47,124 nucleotides of DNA from Trichomonas tenax (GCA_023091735.1 JALKBU010000342.1:1-47124); one strand, 5' to 3'; counted from the first letter of the stretch, positions 28,472-38,520 are shown. Numbers and translations: made by a program. Notes: generated by a model not told the origin, from the sequence alone.

Positions 28472-28890
28472 TATTATTCATGTTAATTTATTTATATTTG
28501 TTTGATAAAAATGCACTTTATATATATAAATTCATGTCGCAAGCCTAAATAGTCAACAATAAGCTACACATAAGATCTTATTATTGGTTTTATGGCTCTC
28601 GTATATAATTTTTTTATATTTCCTCGAATTTCAAATCAAGCTTCCATCTTTAATAATATAGTTCCCAATGTCTTGTGCGTGTTATAGTTCAAGCAAAAAT
28701 GATTAGACAGAAAAATATTTTTCGAGCATTTTGGACATTTAGTTATTTAAAAATGTGACAAAAAATCAATACCTCATAGAATATTTTAAATTGTGTAAAG
28801 AAATTTAAGTGTCAAATAATATATATTACATGACAAAAAGGATATACGATTATTGTAAAGCGGACGGTTTTGGTCGTTCCTTTCGCTTCG
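28472..28890. other. Intergenic stretch ending in the eL42 promoter
   Basis: AT-rich. It contains ATTACATGACAAAAAGG (reverse complement of the recurrent TTTTGTCATGTAAT motif) at about 28825-28841, then the M3 and M5 elements of eL42. Confidence 0.5.
28863..28883 (+). promoter_or_regulatory. M3 plus M5 core promoter of the eL42 gene
   Basis: GACGGTTT at 28863-28870 is an exact M3 match and CCTTT at 28879-28883 is M5, 8 bases apart. The ATG at 28891 follows M5 by 7 bases. Confidence 0.7.
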
Positions 28891-29205
28891 ATGGTTCATC
28901 ATCCAAAGACCAAGAAGTTCTTCTGCAAGTTCTGCAAGAAGCACACAATGTGCAAGGTTTCCCAGGCATCTCGTGGTGAAGAGCGCCATTGCGCTCTCGG
29001 CCGTCGCCGCTATGACCGTAAGCAAAAAGGTTTCGGTGGCCGTGTTAAACCAATTCTTCGTCGTTCCAAGAAGACATCCAAGAAGATTTCTCTTCGTTTC
29101 ACATGCCAGTCATGCAAGAAGGCTACAATGTACTGCCTTGGCCGCCTTCGTAAGTTTGAATGGACTGTTGAGAAGAAGAAGAAGCATGCTGAACCAACAT
29201 GGTAA
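28891..29205 (+). CDS. RPL36A: 60S ribosomal protein eL42 (L36a/L44)
   Basis: The 104-residue product matches eL42: an N-terminal zinc half with FFCKFCKKHTMCKVSQ, the signature GRRRYDRKQKGFGGRVKPI, a second cysteine pair (CQSCKK) and a basic tail. eL42 contacts the CCA end of the tRNA in the E site of the large subunit. Seven open codons upstream are before the M5 start element and are not counted. The stop is TAAAA. Confidence 0.95.
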   Translation: MVHHPKTKKFFCKFCKKHTMCKVSQASRGEERHCALGRRRYDRKQKGFGGRVKPILRRSKKTSKKISLRFTCQSCKKATMYCLGRLRKFEWTVEKKKKHAEPTW

Positions 29206-29466
29206 AAATACGACATACTTTTCTTAATAAATCCATATTTCTAAATAAATATCAAATCCACAAAAATGATATCTTGTCAAAAGAATCATGACATTTTATT
29301 GATTAATAACTTATTGATTGCAGGTGAAGATGCTACAGTTTATTTTCAATACTTTTTATACTCAAAAGATATATCTTGATAAATTGTAATGAACGGACCT
29401 TAATGTGTAAACAAAAAGTATGTATTAATGGTTAATTTTTATTGATTTACAAAAAAAAGGAAAGAA

Positions 29467-32400
29467 TTACTCAATGTCAGCATCACTGATATCCATGACC
29501 TCATCATAGTCACCATCATCTGCCTGGGCCTCGAATGTGTCACCGACAGCCTTGTATATCTTCTGAATAGCTTCAGTATCCATGAACCATGTGATATCTG
29601 TTCCACTCTGTCTCAAGTCTTCAAGAATCTTGTGTGCAGAGTTGAAGTTTCCTTGTTGGACATAGCACTGAACCATAAGGATATAGATATCATCTGGACG
29701 CATGCAAGTTTCGATTCCCTTTGTCTTTAGGAGCTGAACGCATGCTGTGAGAGCCTTCTGTGGATCCTCCTTAACAACCTGAGAAGCGGCCACATAGATT
29801 TGAATTAGCTGTACCTTAGCTTTGAGTGTCTCGAGGATCTGTTCTTTGTTGCTAGCTTCATTGTTCTCAAGAACTTCGATTGCTCTACCGAGCAAATCGA
29901 GACCTTTCTCGTATTCTTGGTATTCATCGATTTCAGTTTGGGCGGAGCTCTCGTAGAATCTTGCAAGCTTATCAAATGTCTGCGCCTTTGTGTAGAACAT
30001 AACAACAATGTCGAAGTTGTTCTCACTTTCTCTTGGATTAAGTGTGCTGATGTAGTTAGCGGCAAGGATGTATCCTTCCCTCCTGCGCATATATTTCGCG
30101 AACTTGACAACCTTTTCTGTATCGCCGGATCTGATTAATGCCTTGATTGCTGCCTGCATGTCCTTCAGCTTGACATAGAGAGACGCTGCGATCTGGAAAG
30201 CGCCCTGTTGTTCACAGAGTTCTGCAAATCTCTGAATAATTTGTGGTTCGGCAACAGTTTCTGCTAATTCTTGAAGGATGTGGGATGAGATCTTGATGTT
30301 ATGTTCATTACATAGCTGGATAACGACATCAAACTGTCCTGCAAGGGCAAAACATTGTGCAGCCTTGGACCATCTCTGCGATTCGACAAAGTAGTTACCG
30401 CATCTGAGTAAGACGCTGCTATCTGTCTTTGTGTTAAGTGTATCAGAAATTTCATCAAGTGCATCATACTGCTTAGCAACAAAGCAAAGCGCCAAAGCGC
30501 GGTTCATTCTTCCGCATCTTGAGTAAAGCAAAATTGCATTCTTTGCTTCCTTCTGTGCTTCGAACCATTGTGCGGCCTTGCAGACAATCGCTGGAGGAGC
30601 TGAGAAAGAGAGAGCAAGAATATCGTCAATCATTTCGTATTGTATAGCAAACTCCAAAGCCTGTGCAAACTGTCTGGCGCGTCTAAAGAGCTCAATAATA
30701 TCATGCTTCATCTTATCGCAGTCGACTTGTGGATTTGAGTTCTCTGGCTTGGAATAATAATCTAAACGCCTCATTAAATGCCTGGCAAATGATGTGATAA
30801 CTGATCTGTCATTAGATTTCTGAACAATCTTTGCCGCCTCATCCCATCTGTCTGTGCAACAGAGCAATCTAACGGATTCCTTTGTCGCTCCAGCATAATC
30901 AAAGTATTCAAGAGCTTGATCGACCTGCTTATGAGCCTCGTAGAATCTTCCAATCCACACGAGCATTCTTGGAGGAATTTCTGTGACACTTCTATCAGCA
31001 ATATATGCAAAGAACAACTTCAAATCATTAGCTTGTAAAGCAAGTCTTGGAAGTTCTGTTGCAATGGTTCCTGATGCTTCATAATGCTTGATAGCTTCAG
31101 AGAGATCACCTCTAACCTCTAATGATCTGGCAATTCTATACTCGCGAGTATTCTTATGTATTCTATCTGATGCGATTGTTGTATTCAACGCACCCTGCCA
31201 ATCGCCAAGAGAAGCCTGCGTCTTTGCAACGATATCGAACCTCCTGTTGTCTGCAGCAACCTTCTTGGCTTCATCATATAGTCCGAGCTGATTGTCGACT
31301 AATGCAAGAGTAGCAATGTCATCTCCACTTTCCTTAATGCGGCGAAGCATGATAGCTGAGGCACCTTCTTCCATCCTTCCGAAGCACATGTCTGCCAAAT
31401 CGATTCTTCTCATCTGCGCACACATCTGAGCGAGGCTGCGCCATATTCCCTTATTTTCAATACCTCTGATTGCATTAAAGGCGCTGTCAATATCGCCTGT
31501 AGCGAGGTGGAAGTTAAGCTCCATCAAAGCCTTCTTTGAAGCATCATCAGCATTGTCAAGGCCCTCAAACTGAGGAAGAACATATGGAGTTGGAACAACA
31601 CCATGAGCTGATTGAATGAAAACTCTTGGGAGTTCGCAAGCGCAAAGAATCGCATTATTGGTAACAGAAAGAGTAGTTTGCTTGAAAACATCAAGGGCAT
31701 CTGAAATGAACAAAGGAACGATCATTGAGCCAGTCATTGTTGATTCATAGTCAGGTGCGAAAGGTGCAGCGCTGACACAGAGAAGACGAGTATCTTCAGA
31801 ATCCCAGCAGTGACCAAGAGGAACGCGGCCATCAAATTCGACGGCAATGGTCTTGTCGAATTGTGGAGAGTGCAAGAAGAGTGAAGAATGCTGGCGCCAT
31901 CTCTGGTCTTCATAAACATCAACTGAAACTGAGATACAGAAACCTCCAGCGGAGACAGATATGTCTCTGATCCTATATGTCTCAAGCTGAATGGAGAAAA
32001 TTGTGGAGAAAACAAGCTTTGGCGATCTTGGTGAAATATCGAAGAGGTAGAAAGACAAATCTTCGCACATGATACAAATATACTTTCCATTGACTTTAAT
32101 AAACTTTGGTGGTGAATTTGAAAGCGAAATTGTCAACTTAACAGTGCCTTGAAGGTTTCTTACTTCTAATGAAGTGGAAGTGCAATCATAGATGCATTCT
32201 TTGGAAATGACAACAAGTGGAGTATTGATATTCATTCTAGAGAATGGAACAAGTCCACCAGAACGAATCGTGAAAATGTCTGTTGAAATTGCTGAGCTTG
32301 TAGCGACATAGTTATTACTTATGCCGATCTTCTCTACAGGGTAAGCAATTTTTGTCGGATCTTGGCCAGCAAGCTGAATCATGTCAGATGCAGTTTGCCA

Positions 32401-33453
32401 GACGACAACTTCGTGGCTAATGCTTGTCTGGAAGTTTGCCACACGGAACATTAACGGCCTGCGATTGTTGCATGTAGCAAGGAAGGAGCCAGTATACAAG
32501 CTCATATACATCTTATCGATCTGAGCCCTGCATTCGATGGCAATTGGATCAGACCAACCTGCTCTTGAGAATATTCCTTTCATTGTCGTACGCCATGAAA
32601 TTATTTGTCCTTGATCAGTTGCTGAAAATAATGTGCCTGAGATTGGAATGAAATCGAAGGCAATGATGTTCTTGTTATTTAGTAAGCGAATTATGTATGA
32701 ATTGTCGTTTTGTACGTTGAAAATTGTGATTGAATCAGCGATGTTGTATGCATAAACGTCTGATCTGATTTTGACAAGTGACGGTGATCCTCCACTAGGC
32801 AGCTTAGTCTGGGAATACTTAGATAATGATGGTGGAAAAGAAAATTGAGTCATCAAATTATCGCCACCAATCGAGATTATTCTTCTTGCAGCAGCACAGG
32901 AAACCAATGAATAAACAGGAGCTGGAAGATCGCAGATCTTTGTGATTGATTTATCAGTTGCATCGATTGTATACAACTCACCTGCGTCATTTGTAAGGAA
33001 GCAGAAAGGTGCCTCTGTCTGGATGAAAGTTCCCTTGGAGAATTGTGTTGGCGCATTTCCTTGAAACAACGGCAAGATGATAGTTGAGCAATCCCAGATG
33101 CAAAGAGAGCCATTTTCGGAAGAGGAGAAGAGAATCGACTCTGTTGGGTGCCAGAATAACAGGCATACGGCAGACGTAAGCATTTGTGAAGATTCTTGCA
33201 TTTGGCCCTTATTCCAAATTGTTACTTTACCATCTGACCAACCAATAGCGAGGATATTTGTTTTTGGTGAGAATGCGATTTGTGTCGCCCTTCCGTTATG
33301 CTTGCACGTATTTTGATATAATTCATTTCCGCGATCATCGAAGAAATGGACAGTGTTATCTGATAAAATCACTGCGCAGAGATTTTCAAAATATGACCAT
33401 GTGATTGATTTGAACGAAGCAATCCCAGCTAAGTCTGTGCTGAGAAAGGTCAT
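29467..33453 (-). CDS. IFT140: Intraflagellar transport protein IFT140
   Basis: The 1328-residue protein has an N-terminal pair of WD40 propellers (about 1-600; for example IAIGWSDGKVTIWNKG, SLCIWD) and a long TPR solenoid (about 640-1280). C-terminal stretches match IFT140 closely: AIKHYEASG, LALCFVAKQYDALDEI, SGDTEKVVKFAKYMRRREGYILAANYI (read as two parts), QTEIDEYQEYEKG and a final acidic tail. IFT140 is a core subunit of IFT-A, which drives retrograde transport in flagella. It is slightly shorter than the human protein of about 1460 residues. The ATG at 33453 lies 105 bases from the start of the divergent cullin gene. Confidence 0.9.
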   Translation of the reverse strand: MTFLSTDLAGIASFKSITWSYFENLCAVILSDNTVHFFDDRGNELYQNTCKHNGRATQIAFSPKTNILAIGWSDGKVTIWNKGQMQESSQMLTSAVCLLFWHPTESILFSSSENGSLCIWDCSTIILPLFQGNAPTQFSKGTFIQTEAPFCFLTNDAGELYTIDATDKSITKICDLPAPVYSLVSCAAARRIISIGGDNLMTQFSFPPSLSKYSQTKLPSGGSPSLVKIRSDVYAYNIADSITIFNVQNDNSYIIRLLNNKNIIAFDFIPISGTLFSATDQGQIISWRTTMKGIFSRAGWSDPIAIECRAQIDKMYMSLYTGSFLATCNNRRPLMFRVANFQTSISHEVVVWQTASDMIQLAGQDPTKIAYPVEKIGISNNYVATSSAISTDIFTIRSGGLVPFSRMNINTPLVVISKECIYDCTSTSLEVRNLQGTVKLTISLSNSPPKFIKVNGKYICIMCEDLSFYLFDISPRSPKLVFSTIFSIQLETYRIRDISVSAGGFCISVSVDVYEDQRWRQHSSLFLHSPQFDKTIAVEFDGRVPLGHCWDSEDTRLLCVSAAPFAPDYESTMTGSMIVPLFISDALDVFKQTTLSVTNNAILCACELPRVFIQSAHGVVPTPYVLPQFEGLDNADDASKKALMELNFHLATGDIDSAFNAIRGIENKGIWRSLAQMCAQMRRIDLADMCFGRMEEGASAIMLRRIKESGDDIATLALVDNQLGLYDEAKKVAADNRRFDIVAKTQASLGDWQGALNTTIASDRIHKNTREYRIARSLEVRGDLSEAIKHYEASGTIATELPRLALQANDLKLFFAYIADRSVTEIPPRMLVWIGRFYEAHKQVDQALEYFDYAGATKESVRLLCCTDRWDEAAKIVQKSNDRSVITSFARHLMRRLDYYSKPENSNPQVDCDKMKHDIIELFRRARQFAQALEFAIQYEMIDDILALSFSAPPAIVCKAAQWFEAQKEAKNAILLYSRCGRMNRALALCFVAKQYDALDEISDTLNTKTDSSVLLRCGNYFVESQRWSKAAQCFALAGQFDVVIQLCNEHNIKISSHILQELAETVAEPQIIQRFAELCEQQGAFQIAASLYVKLKDMQAAIKALIRSGDTEKVVKFAKYMRRREGYILAANYISTLNPRESENNFDIVVMFYTKAQTFDKLARFYESSAQTEIDEYQEYEKGLDLLGRAIEVLENNEASNKEQILETLKAKVQLIQIYVAASQVVKEDPQKALTACVQLLKTKGIETCMRPDDIYILMVQCYVQQGNFNSAHKILEDLRQSGTDITWFMDTEAIQKIYKAVGDTFEAQADDGDYDEVMDISDADIE

Positions 33454-33558
33454 TCAAAATTAAATAACGGGATTTTTTTACAATCTTTTTATTTGGCAAA
33501 AATATAATTTACTTGGCAGATACTATATGATAAATTTTTGATTACGTGTCAAAAATTA
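33454..33558. promoter_or_regulatory. Compact bidirectional promoter, IFT140 (-) and cullin (+)
   Basis: Only 105 bases separate the two start codons. TCAAAAATTA at 33549-33558 is an initiator-like element abutting the cullin ATG; an A start at 33551 would give an 8-base leader. No clear initiator is seen for IFT140. Confidence 0.5.
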
Positions 33559-35658
33559 ATGTCGCTTTCAGCAAAAGTTCTTGATATTTTAGCAAACTTT
33601 CAACCCAAAGAAACTGAATTCAGCGCTGAAAGAGACTGCCCTTACTTCAATTATGTCAACGTAAAGTATTTTTCTGCAACTAAAACGGAATTAGTTGATT
33701 CTATTCAAGATTTAAAAATAGAATCGAATAAACCAAGTAACATTTCACTCATCCATGGAATAATTCATGACATACTTCTTAGAAATCGCTTAGAGAACTT
33801 CAACAAAGGTTTTAATATTCTTCAAAAAATAGCAAAAAATAGATTTCTAACAAATGCTTTCATTGACACTATTCCAGATCTAATTTATAACGACTTAAAG
33901 CTAATTTTTGCTGAAATAAAAGAATTTGAAAATCTAATCACGATTAATCAGAGGTTAAAACATATGGAAGATGCAATGAATCGTATATATATACTTCTTT
34001 ACTCTCCATTGAGAACATTTTCGTATTCAAAACAACCCAATCAAATAGTGAATGATTATTTTATCAATTTTGCAAACCAATCTTCAGAGTTACTACATAA
34101 AACGTTTGAAGTTGGCTTCAGAACGATAATTAATGGTATTATAGAAATTACAAATAGTTTTGATAATGAATCAATTAATTTCATCAGATCATTTGCAAAT
34201 ATATTCTCGAAAGAGGTATTTCAGACCGCATTTTCTGCATTTCTTACAGAAATTGATATCACTTCGACATTTTTCGATTTAGAAATTAATGATACTTTAA
34301 TCAACATTCAAAAAATACGTGATAATATAGCAAATATTGCTGACCAAATAGGAGCGGATGTTGTTGCTATCATAAATTCCAGCGTTACAAATGCATTGTT
34401 TGAAGAGAAGTTCTCCTTTGATTCAACGCAAATTATCAAATATGTAATCAAAGCGAACGACAAGAATATCATTAAAATATTCCTTGATATAACGGATGTC
34501 ACAAATACTAATCTAAATGAAATATTGAACAAAGGTTTTACAGAATTCACAAAATCAATTCTCACGAATCATCTTTCCGCAAGAGATTCAGGAGGAATAG
34601 ATAAGATTCTTCCTTTCTTTAAGAATATTTTAGATCTTGGTTTAGAGCCCACACATACAATAATGAAATCTTTTAAGCGTGCTCTCAACGAGTCGCCTAA
34701 ACAAATTGCTTTTGAGTTCACCAAGTTTTGTGACTCAATGATATTGAAGAATCCTGATGAATTCGCAAGGAATATAAGCTTGGAAACAAACTTCTTCAGA
34801 GAACTTGATTCTATTGACTCTTTCCTGTCTTATTATATGCAATTTCTTGCATTCAGATTATTTTCCTATCATGAGAAAGTTCCTGATGTCGAGAAACTTA
34901 TGATATCCCAGATTGAAGATATATGTGGATGCAACAACTCAACAAAGTTAGAAAATATGGTGAATGATGCAGAGATGAACATAGAGATGTCCAAAGCTAG
35001 AAACACAACTCAATTGGCATCATTCTACCTTATCAAATATGATGTCTGGCCTCAATATCAAACAGTTGAGATAGAGACACCAGACTTTATTAATGACAGT
35101 TTTGAAAGGTTTAAAGATGATTACTTAAGTACACATAACAGGCAGCAATTGCAATGGCTGAAAATCCTTGATACAGTAACGTTTAATTGTAACAAATATG
35201 AAATCAAATGTTCAGCACTTCATTTTTCGTTAATTAACAAGATCGCCTTTAGTAAAACTAAGCCATTTGTCTTTGAAAAGCGTTTAGACTCACGCGGGAA
35301 CTCAGCACTTGATGATCTCTTACAAGTTAACCTAATTGTTAAGCAAGGATCCGGATTTGTGTTTGCAGAACCATCATCAAATGTTGAAGTTCCAAGACTT
35401 CAGGAACTCATTCCTATTGCTGAAAAAGAACAAGAGGAATATCAGTTAAAGCAAATCAGACAGACTGCAATCAAGGCAGCTATCATTAGAATTGCGAAGA
35501 AGCACCAAGTCATCATGCCAGATGATCTTTATAATGAAACAAGTGCAAGATTTAAGTATCCTGTTTCACGTGAAGATTTTGATGGAATTCTTGAAAGAGT
35601 CATTAAATTAGACCTTCTAGGACAATCCAAGGATGGAAGAATTCAATTTAATTTGTAA
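33559..35658 (+). CDS. Cullin, scaffold of a RING ubiquitin ligase
   Basis: From the ATG at 33559 the protein has 699 residues. The N-terminal two thirds are helical cullin repeats. The cullin homology region carries the family's landmarks: KLENMVNDAEMNIEMS, the beta-strand start WPQYQ, the FINDSFERFKDDYLSTHNRQQLQWL block, and the C-terminal winged helix with AAIIRIAKKH, whose Lys is the expected NEDD8 acceptor site in the IVRIMK-type motif. Cullins hold a RING protein at the C-terminus and substrate adaptors at the N-terminus. The subfamily cannot be assigned by eye. Seven codons further upstream (ATT at 33538) are rejected because the initiator-like TCA lies between. Confidence 0.88.
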   Translation: MSLSAKVLDILANFQPKETEFSAERDCPYFNYVNVKYFSATKTELVDSIQDLKIESNKPSNISLIHGIIHDILLRNRLENFNKGFNILQKIAKNRFLTNAFIDTIPDLIYNDLKLIFAEIKEFENLITINQRLKHMEDAMNRIYILLYSPLRTFSYSKQPNQIVNDYFINFANQSSELLHKTFEVGFRTIINGIIEITNSFDNESINFIRSFANIFSKEVFQTAFSAFLTEIDITSTFFDLEINDTLINIQKIRDNIANIADQIGADVVAIINSSVTNALFEEKFSFDSTQIIKYVIKANDKNIIKIFLDITDVTNTNLNEILNKGFTEFTKSILTNHLSARDSGGIDKILPFFKNILDLGLEPTHTIMKSFKRALNESPKQIAFEFTKFCDSMILKNPDEFARNISLETNFFRELDSIDSFLSYYMQFLAFRLFSYHEKVPDVEKLMISQIEDICGCNNSTKLENMVNDAEMNIEMSKARNTTQLASFYLIKYDVWPQYQTVEIETPDFINDSFERFKDDYLSTHNRQQLQWLKILDTVTFNCNKYEIKCSALHFSLINKIAFSKTKPFVFEKRLDSRGNSALDDLLQVNLIVKQGSGFVFAEPSSNVEVPRLQELIPIAEKEQEEYQLKQIRQTAIKAAIIRIAKKHQVIMPDDLYNETSARFKYPVSREDFDGILERVIKLDLLGQSKDGRIQFNL

Positions 35659-35690
35659 TTTATAGAGTTAATAAATGTATAGAGTTAGAG

Positions 35691-36419
35691 TTAATGTTTT
35701 GGAAGTGGATCTTTTTCATTTTTATACATTTCAGTATCATTTTCAAGTATATTTAATTGCTTTTGTAATTCTGAGCACGAAGGATCTATTTGTGCCATGA
35801 TGTTCTTAGAAATACTTTCGATTTGTTCAGCCAATTTTGGATAGTCATTATACGCTCTAAAGTTTGCGGTTGCAAAAGTTTCGTAGGCAGTGATAATGAT
35901 TTGCATGATTGTTTTGCGATATTCATACTCAAGATTTTGGACTTCAACTTCAATCTGATGATTTTCTTCTGTTAATTCACGTAATTTTGCTGCATATTCA
36001 TCAAGCTTCAATTGTACATCTGAGCGTTGGAGTAATGTTTTGTTTTTCTGCTCTCTATTTAATATTTCAGTCAAATGATGAATTTCGTTTTCTTTAGCAC
36101 GAACTTTATTTTGTGATTCAGTTAGAGTTGCTCGAGATTTCCCAATTTTCGTGTGGAAATTTGATATTTGTTTTATATCACTCGGAAAAGATGAAGTGGA
36201 CATCATCAATTTAAGATGAAGCGAAACCTGATTGTTCAACACAGAATGAAGATCGAGCAATTGATTTTTAAGCTCTGACTCTGTTGATTTTGCAAATTCA
36301 GAGAAATTTGTTCCAAAAGCTTGCTGTAAACCAAGTAGTTTGTTGTTCTCCTGCTTCATTAGCTTGTCGATTTCGTTGTTGAGTGCGGTCAACTCAGGAA
36401 ATGAGTCAATTACACTCAT
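35691..36419 (-). CDS. Helical coiled-coil protein, 242 aa, possibly BAR-like
   Basis: The start at 36419 is chosen because a reverse-strand TCAAAAATA element (36428-36420) directly precedes it. The protein is helical throughout, with coiled coils around ENEIHHLTEIL and LRELTEENHQIEVEVQNLEYEY. The long three-helix-like layout with aromatic-rich later helices (AYETFATANFRAYNDYPKLAEQIESI) recalls BAR/arfaptin-type membrane-curving dimers, but I cannot show this from sequence. There is no membrane segment. It converges on the cullin gene with 32 bases between stops. Confidence 0.7.
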   Translation of the reverse strand: MSVIDSFPELTALNNEIDKLMKQENNKLLGLQQAFGTNFSEFAKSTESELKNQLLDLHSVLNNQVSLHLKLMMSTSSFPSDIKQISNFHTKIGKSRATLTESQNKVRAKENEIHHLTEILNREQKNKTLLQRSDVQLKLDEYAAKLRELTEENHQIEVEVQNLEYEYRKTIMQIIITAYETFATANFRAYNDYPKLAEQIESISKNIMAQIDPSCSELQKQLNILENDTEMYKNEKDPLPKH

Positions 36420-36514
36420 TATTTTTGAAATTAATCCATTTATCATTTATTAAAATGTCACTTTTGTGAAAATATATTTTGATGTTACAAAAAAATGTTG
36501 AGAAAGATGTACAT

Positions 36515-37273
36515 TTACTTGGAATGGACATTGGAGTTGACAATGTTGATGAAACCTGGTTCAAGGGAGGCACCACCAACAAGGAAGCCGTCAACATCTG
36601 TGCAAGCAGCGAGCTCGTTGCAGTTGTTTGGCTTAACAGAGCCACCGTAGAGGATGCGGACCTTGTTAGCGATGTCAGCACCAACCTTAGCTGCGAGGAT
36701 ATCACGGATGGCCTTGCACATATCCTGAGCATCCTGTGTTGAGGCAACCTTGCCTGTGCCGATAGCCCAGATTGGTTCGTAGGCGATGACAACGTCGTCC
36801 CACTTGCCAGCTGGGATAGCTGGGATCATCTTCTCGATCTGAGCAGAGACGAACTCTGTAGCCTTGCCGGCTTCGCGCTCAGAAAGGTGCTCACCGCAGC
36901 AGTAGATGATCTTGACGCCATTCTCAAGGGCGAACTTGGCCTTGGCAGCAAGGAACTCATCATCTTCCTTGAGGATGTCACGGCGCTCGGAGTGGCCGAG
37001 GATTGTCCACTCGATTCCGAAGGACTTGATCATTGGGACTGTAACTTCACCTGTGAAGGCGCCGTTTGCCTTTGTGAAGACGTTCTCTGCGCTGACCTTC
37101 CAGTCCTTGCGGAGCTTCTGCTGGAGTGTTGGGAGGAAAATGAATGGGGCAGCAACGACAACTTCGACGTTACCCTCAACTTTAGCGGCGTTGAGCATTT
37201 CGACGAGCTTCTCAGCCTCCTCGAGTGTCTTTGGGTTAGCCTTCCAGTTTCCACCAACGAAGAATGTTCTCAT
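36515..37273 (-). CDS. TPI: Triosephosphate isomerase
   Basis: The 252-residue enzyme interconverts dihydroxyacetone phosphate and glyceraldehyde 3-phosphate in cytosolic glycolysis. Catalytic residues are all present: Asn9 and Lys11 (NWKAN), His94 (GHSERR), Glu165 (AYEPIWAIGTGK) and the phosphate-binding GGSV and LVGGASL loops near the C-terminus. The sequence resembles T. vaginalis TPI as I recall it, with a few apparent substitutions. Residue 45 is Ile, the position said to distinguish the two T. vaginalis isoforms. TCACTTTTA (37286-37278, reverse strand) is a good initiator, and the stop reads TAAAT. Codons are GC-rich at third positions, as expected for a highly expressed gene. Confidence 0.97.
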   Translation of the reverse strand: MRTFFVGGNWKANPKTLEEAEKLVEMLNAAKVEGNVEVVVAAPFIFLPTLQQKLRKDWKVSAENVFTKANGAFTGEVTVPMIKSFGIEWTILGHSERRDILKEDDEFLAAKAKFALENGVKIIYCCGEHLSEREAGKATEFVSAQIEKMIPAIPAGKWDDVVIAYEPIWAIGTGKVASTQDAQDMCKAIRDILAAKVGADIANKVRILYGGSVKPNNCNELAACTDVDGFLVGGASLEPGFINIVNSNVHSK

Positions 37274-37397
37274 TGATTAAAAGTGAAGACAGATTGAGTG
37301 GTCGAATGGATTCTCATTTTTTGAATACCCTTCAATTTCATTTACATCGGTAAAATTTTGACATTTGGAATTTTGTCAAGTAAATATTCTAATTTTG

Positions 37398-37409
37398 TCA
37401 TGTAAAATC
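37398..37409 (+). promoter_or_regulatory. Initiator-like TTTTGTCATGTAAAA element before the 171-aa gene
   Basis: TCATGTAAAATC at 37398-37409 lies 10 bases before the ATG at 37420, inside the longer recurrent TTTTGTCATGTAAAA motif (37393-37407). Confidence 0.45.
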
Positions 37410-37419
37410 TAATATTTTC

Positions 37420-37935
37420 ATGGGCAATATTATTACTGCCGCCAAGGAAAATGGTGTCATTATTGAAGCTCCAGAAAATATTAAGGAGATTGAAGCGAAA
37501 ATTAAAGAAAGCACGGAGAAACCCTCTGAAGGACTAGAAAAAATTTGGTTAAATGTTCGCTCAGGATATTTTGCCAAAGACTGGCTCACCTACATTGCCC
37601 CTCCATTATCTTTTGTTAAGTTTGTCAAAGATAGTGAAGGTGATGGTTTCAGAGGATTCTCTGAGATCGAAGGAAAGAAAGCTTTTGAAGTTTGTACTTT
37701 AATGGCAGACACAGACAGCAGAATTAAAATATACGAGATGTTAGAAGGAGAACACAAAGGAACTTTAATAGCATTTCCTTTCTCTGATATAAAAATATAC
37801 CATTCTGGCAAAACATGTAATGAATTTCTTGAAACAACTTCTAAAATCAAATGGAATGATCAGACTGATGATCAAGATTTCATTTTTAACGATTTCTTCA
37901 TGAAGAAGAAATCAGACGAAACCAAAAAAAGCTAA
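37420..37935 (+). CDS. Unknown 171-aa protein with N-myristoylation-type N-terminus
   Basis: The product begins MGNIITAAKENG. Gly2 with Thr6 fits the N-myristoyltransferase recognition pattern, suggesting membrane attachment. A Glu/Lys/Ile-rich helical part (about 15-45) is followed by a mixed alpha/beta domain (about 45-150) containing WLTYIAPPLSFVKFV and IYEMLEGEHKGTLIAFPFSD. The tail is Lys/Asp-rich. I do not recognise the family. The gene is divergent from triosephosphate isomerase with 146 bases between starts, and has a plausible initiator. Confidence 0.75.
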   Translation: MGNIITAAKENGVIIEAPENIKEIEAKIKESTEKPSEGLEKIWLNVRSGYFAKDWLTYIAPPLSFVKFVKDSEGDGFRGFSEIEGKKAFEVCTLMADTDSRIKIYEMLEGEHKGTLIAFPFSDIKIYHSGKTCNEFLETTSKIKWNDQTDDQDFIFNDFFMKKKSDETKKS

Positions 37936-38510
37936 TTAAAAGATAATAATTGACTCCTATCTTGTGATATTGCATTTTAAAATGGTGTTCATCACTAGGT
38001 ACCCTATAATCAATACCCAAACACAAATTGTTAAACGGATGCTGCACTATGTTTGTTGCTTCATTGCCAGTCTTAGCGTATGCTGGCCTTTGATGTTTTT
38101 GTTTACATATTACTAAATATTTTAGTTTATTGAAATATCACTAATTTCAATTAGCAAATATAACGATCTAAATTAGATTTAGCCAGACTATAAATGTATC
38201 ATCTAGTCATCTTTATATCTTAATCATTTCTGGAAAAATTTTTCAAAAACTGTAATCGTAGTGCAAATTATATATTTAAATTGGATTATTTTATAGAGCC
38301 TTTTTATTTCAACAATTCCACCATTTTAGAATGATCAAAACCCTTATCTCAGGGCATTTTTCACAGAATTTTATAAAAATAATGAATTTATTACGTATTT
38401 TGATTTTGAAACAAATTTGATTCATGAAGATACTTTTAGGACGATATAGCAAAATGAATAAAAATAATAAGAAAAAACAGTTATTTTTTGAATCGATTTG
38501 AATGGGATGG
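37936..38510. other. Intergenic stretch with a GC-richer patch
   Basis: Mostly AT-rich. Bases about 38033-38095 are GC-richer and outside any frame; a small RNA is possible but unsupported. The right end leads into the eL6 M5 element. Confidence 0.45.
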
Positions 38511-38520
38511 CCTTTCTGGA
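38511..38520 (+). promoter_or_regulatory. M5-type initiator (CCTTT) of the eL6 gene
   Basis: CCTTTCTGGA sits 9 bases before the ATG at 38524 and after an earlier in-frame ATG at 38488. No exact M3 match is seen. Confidence 0.6.
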
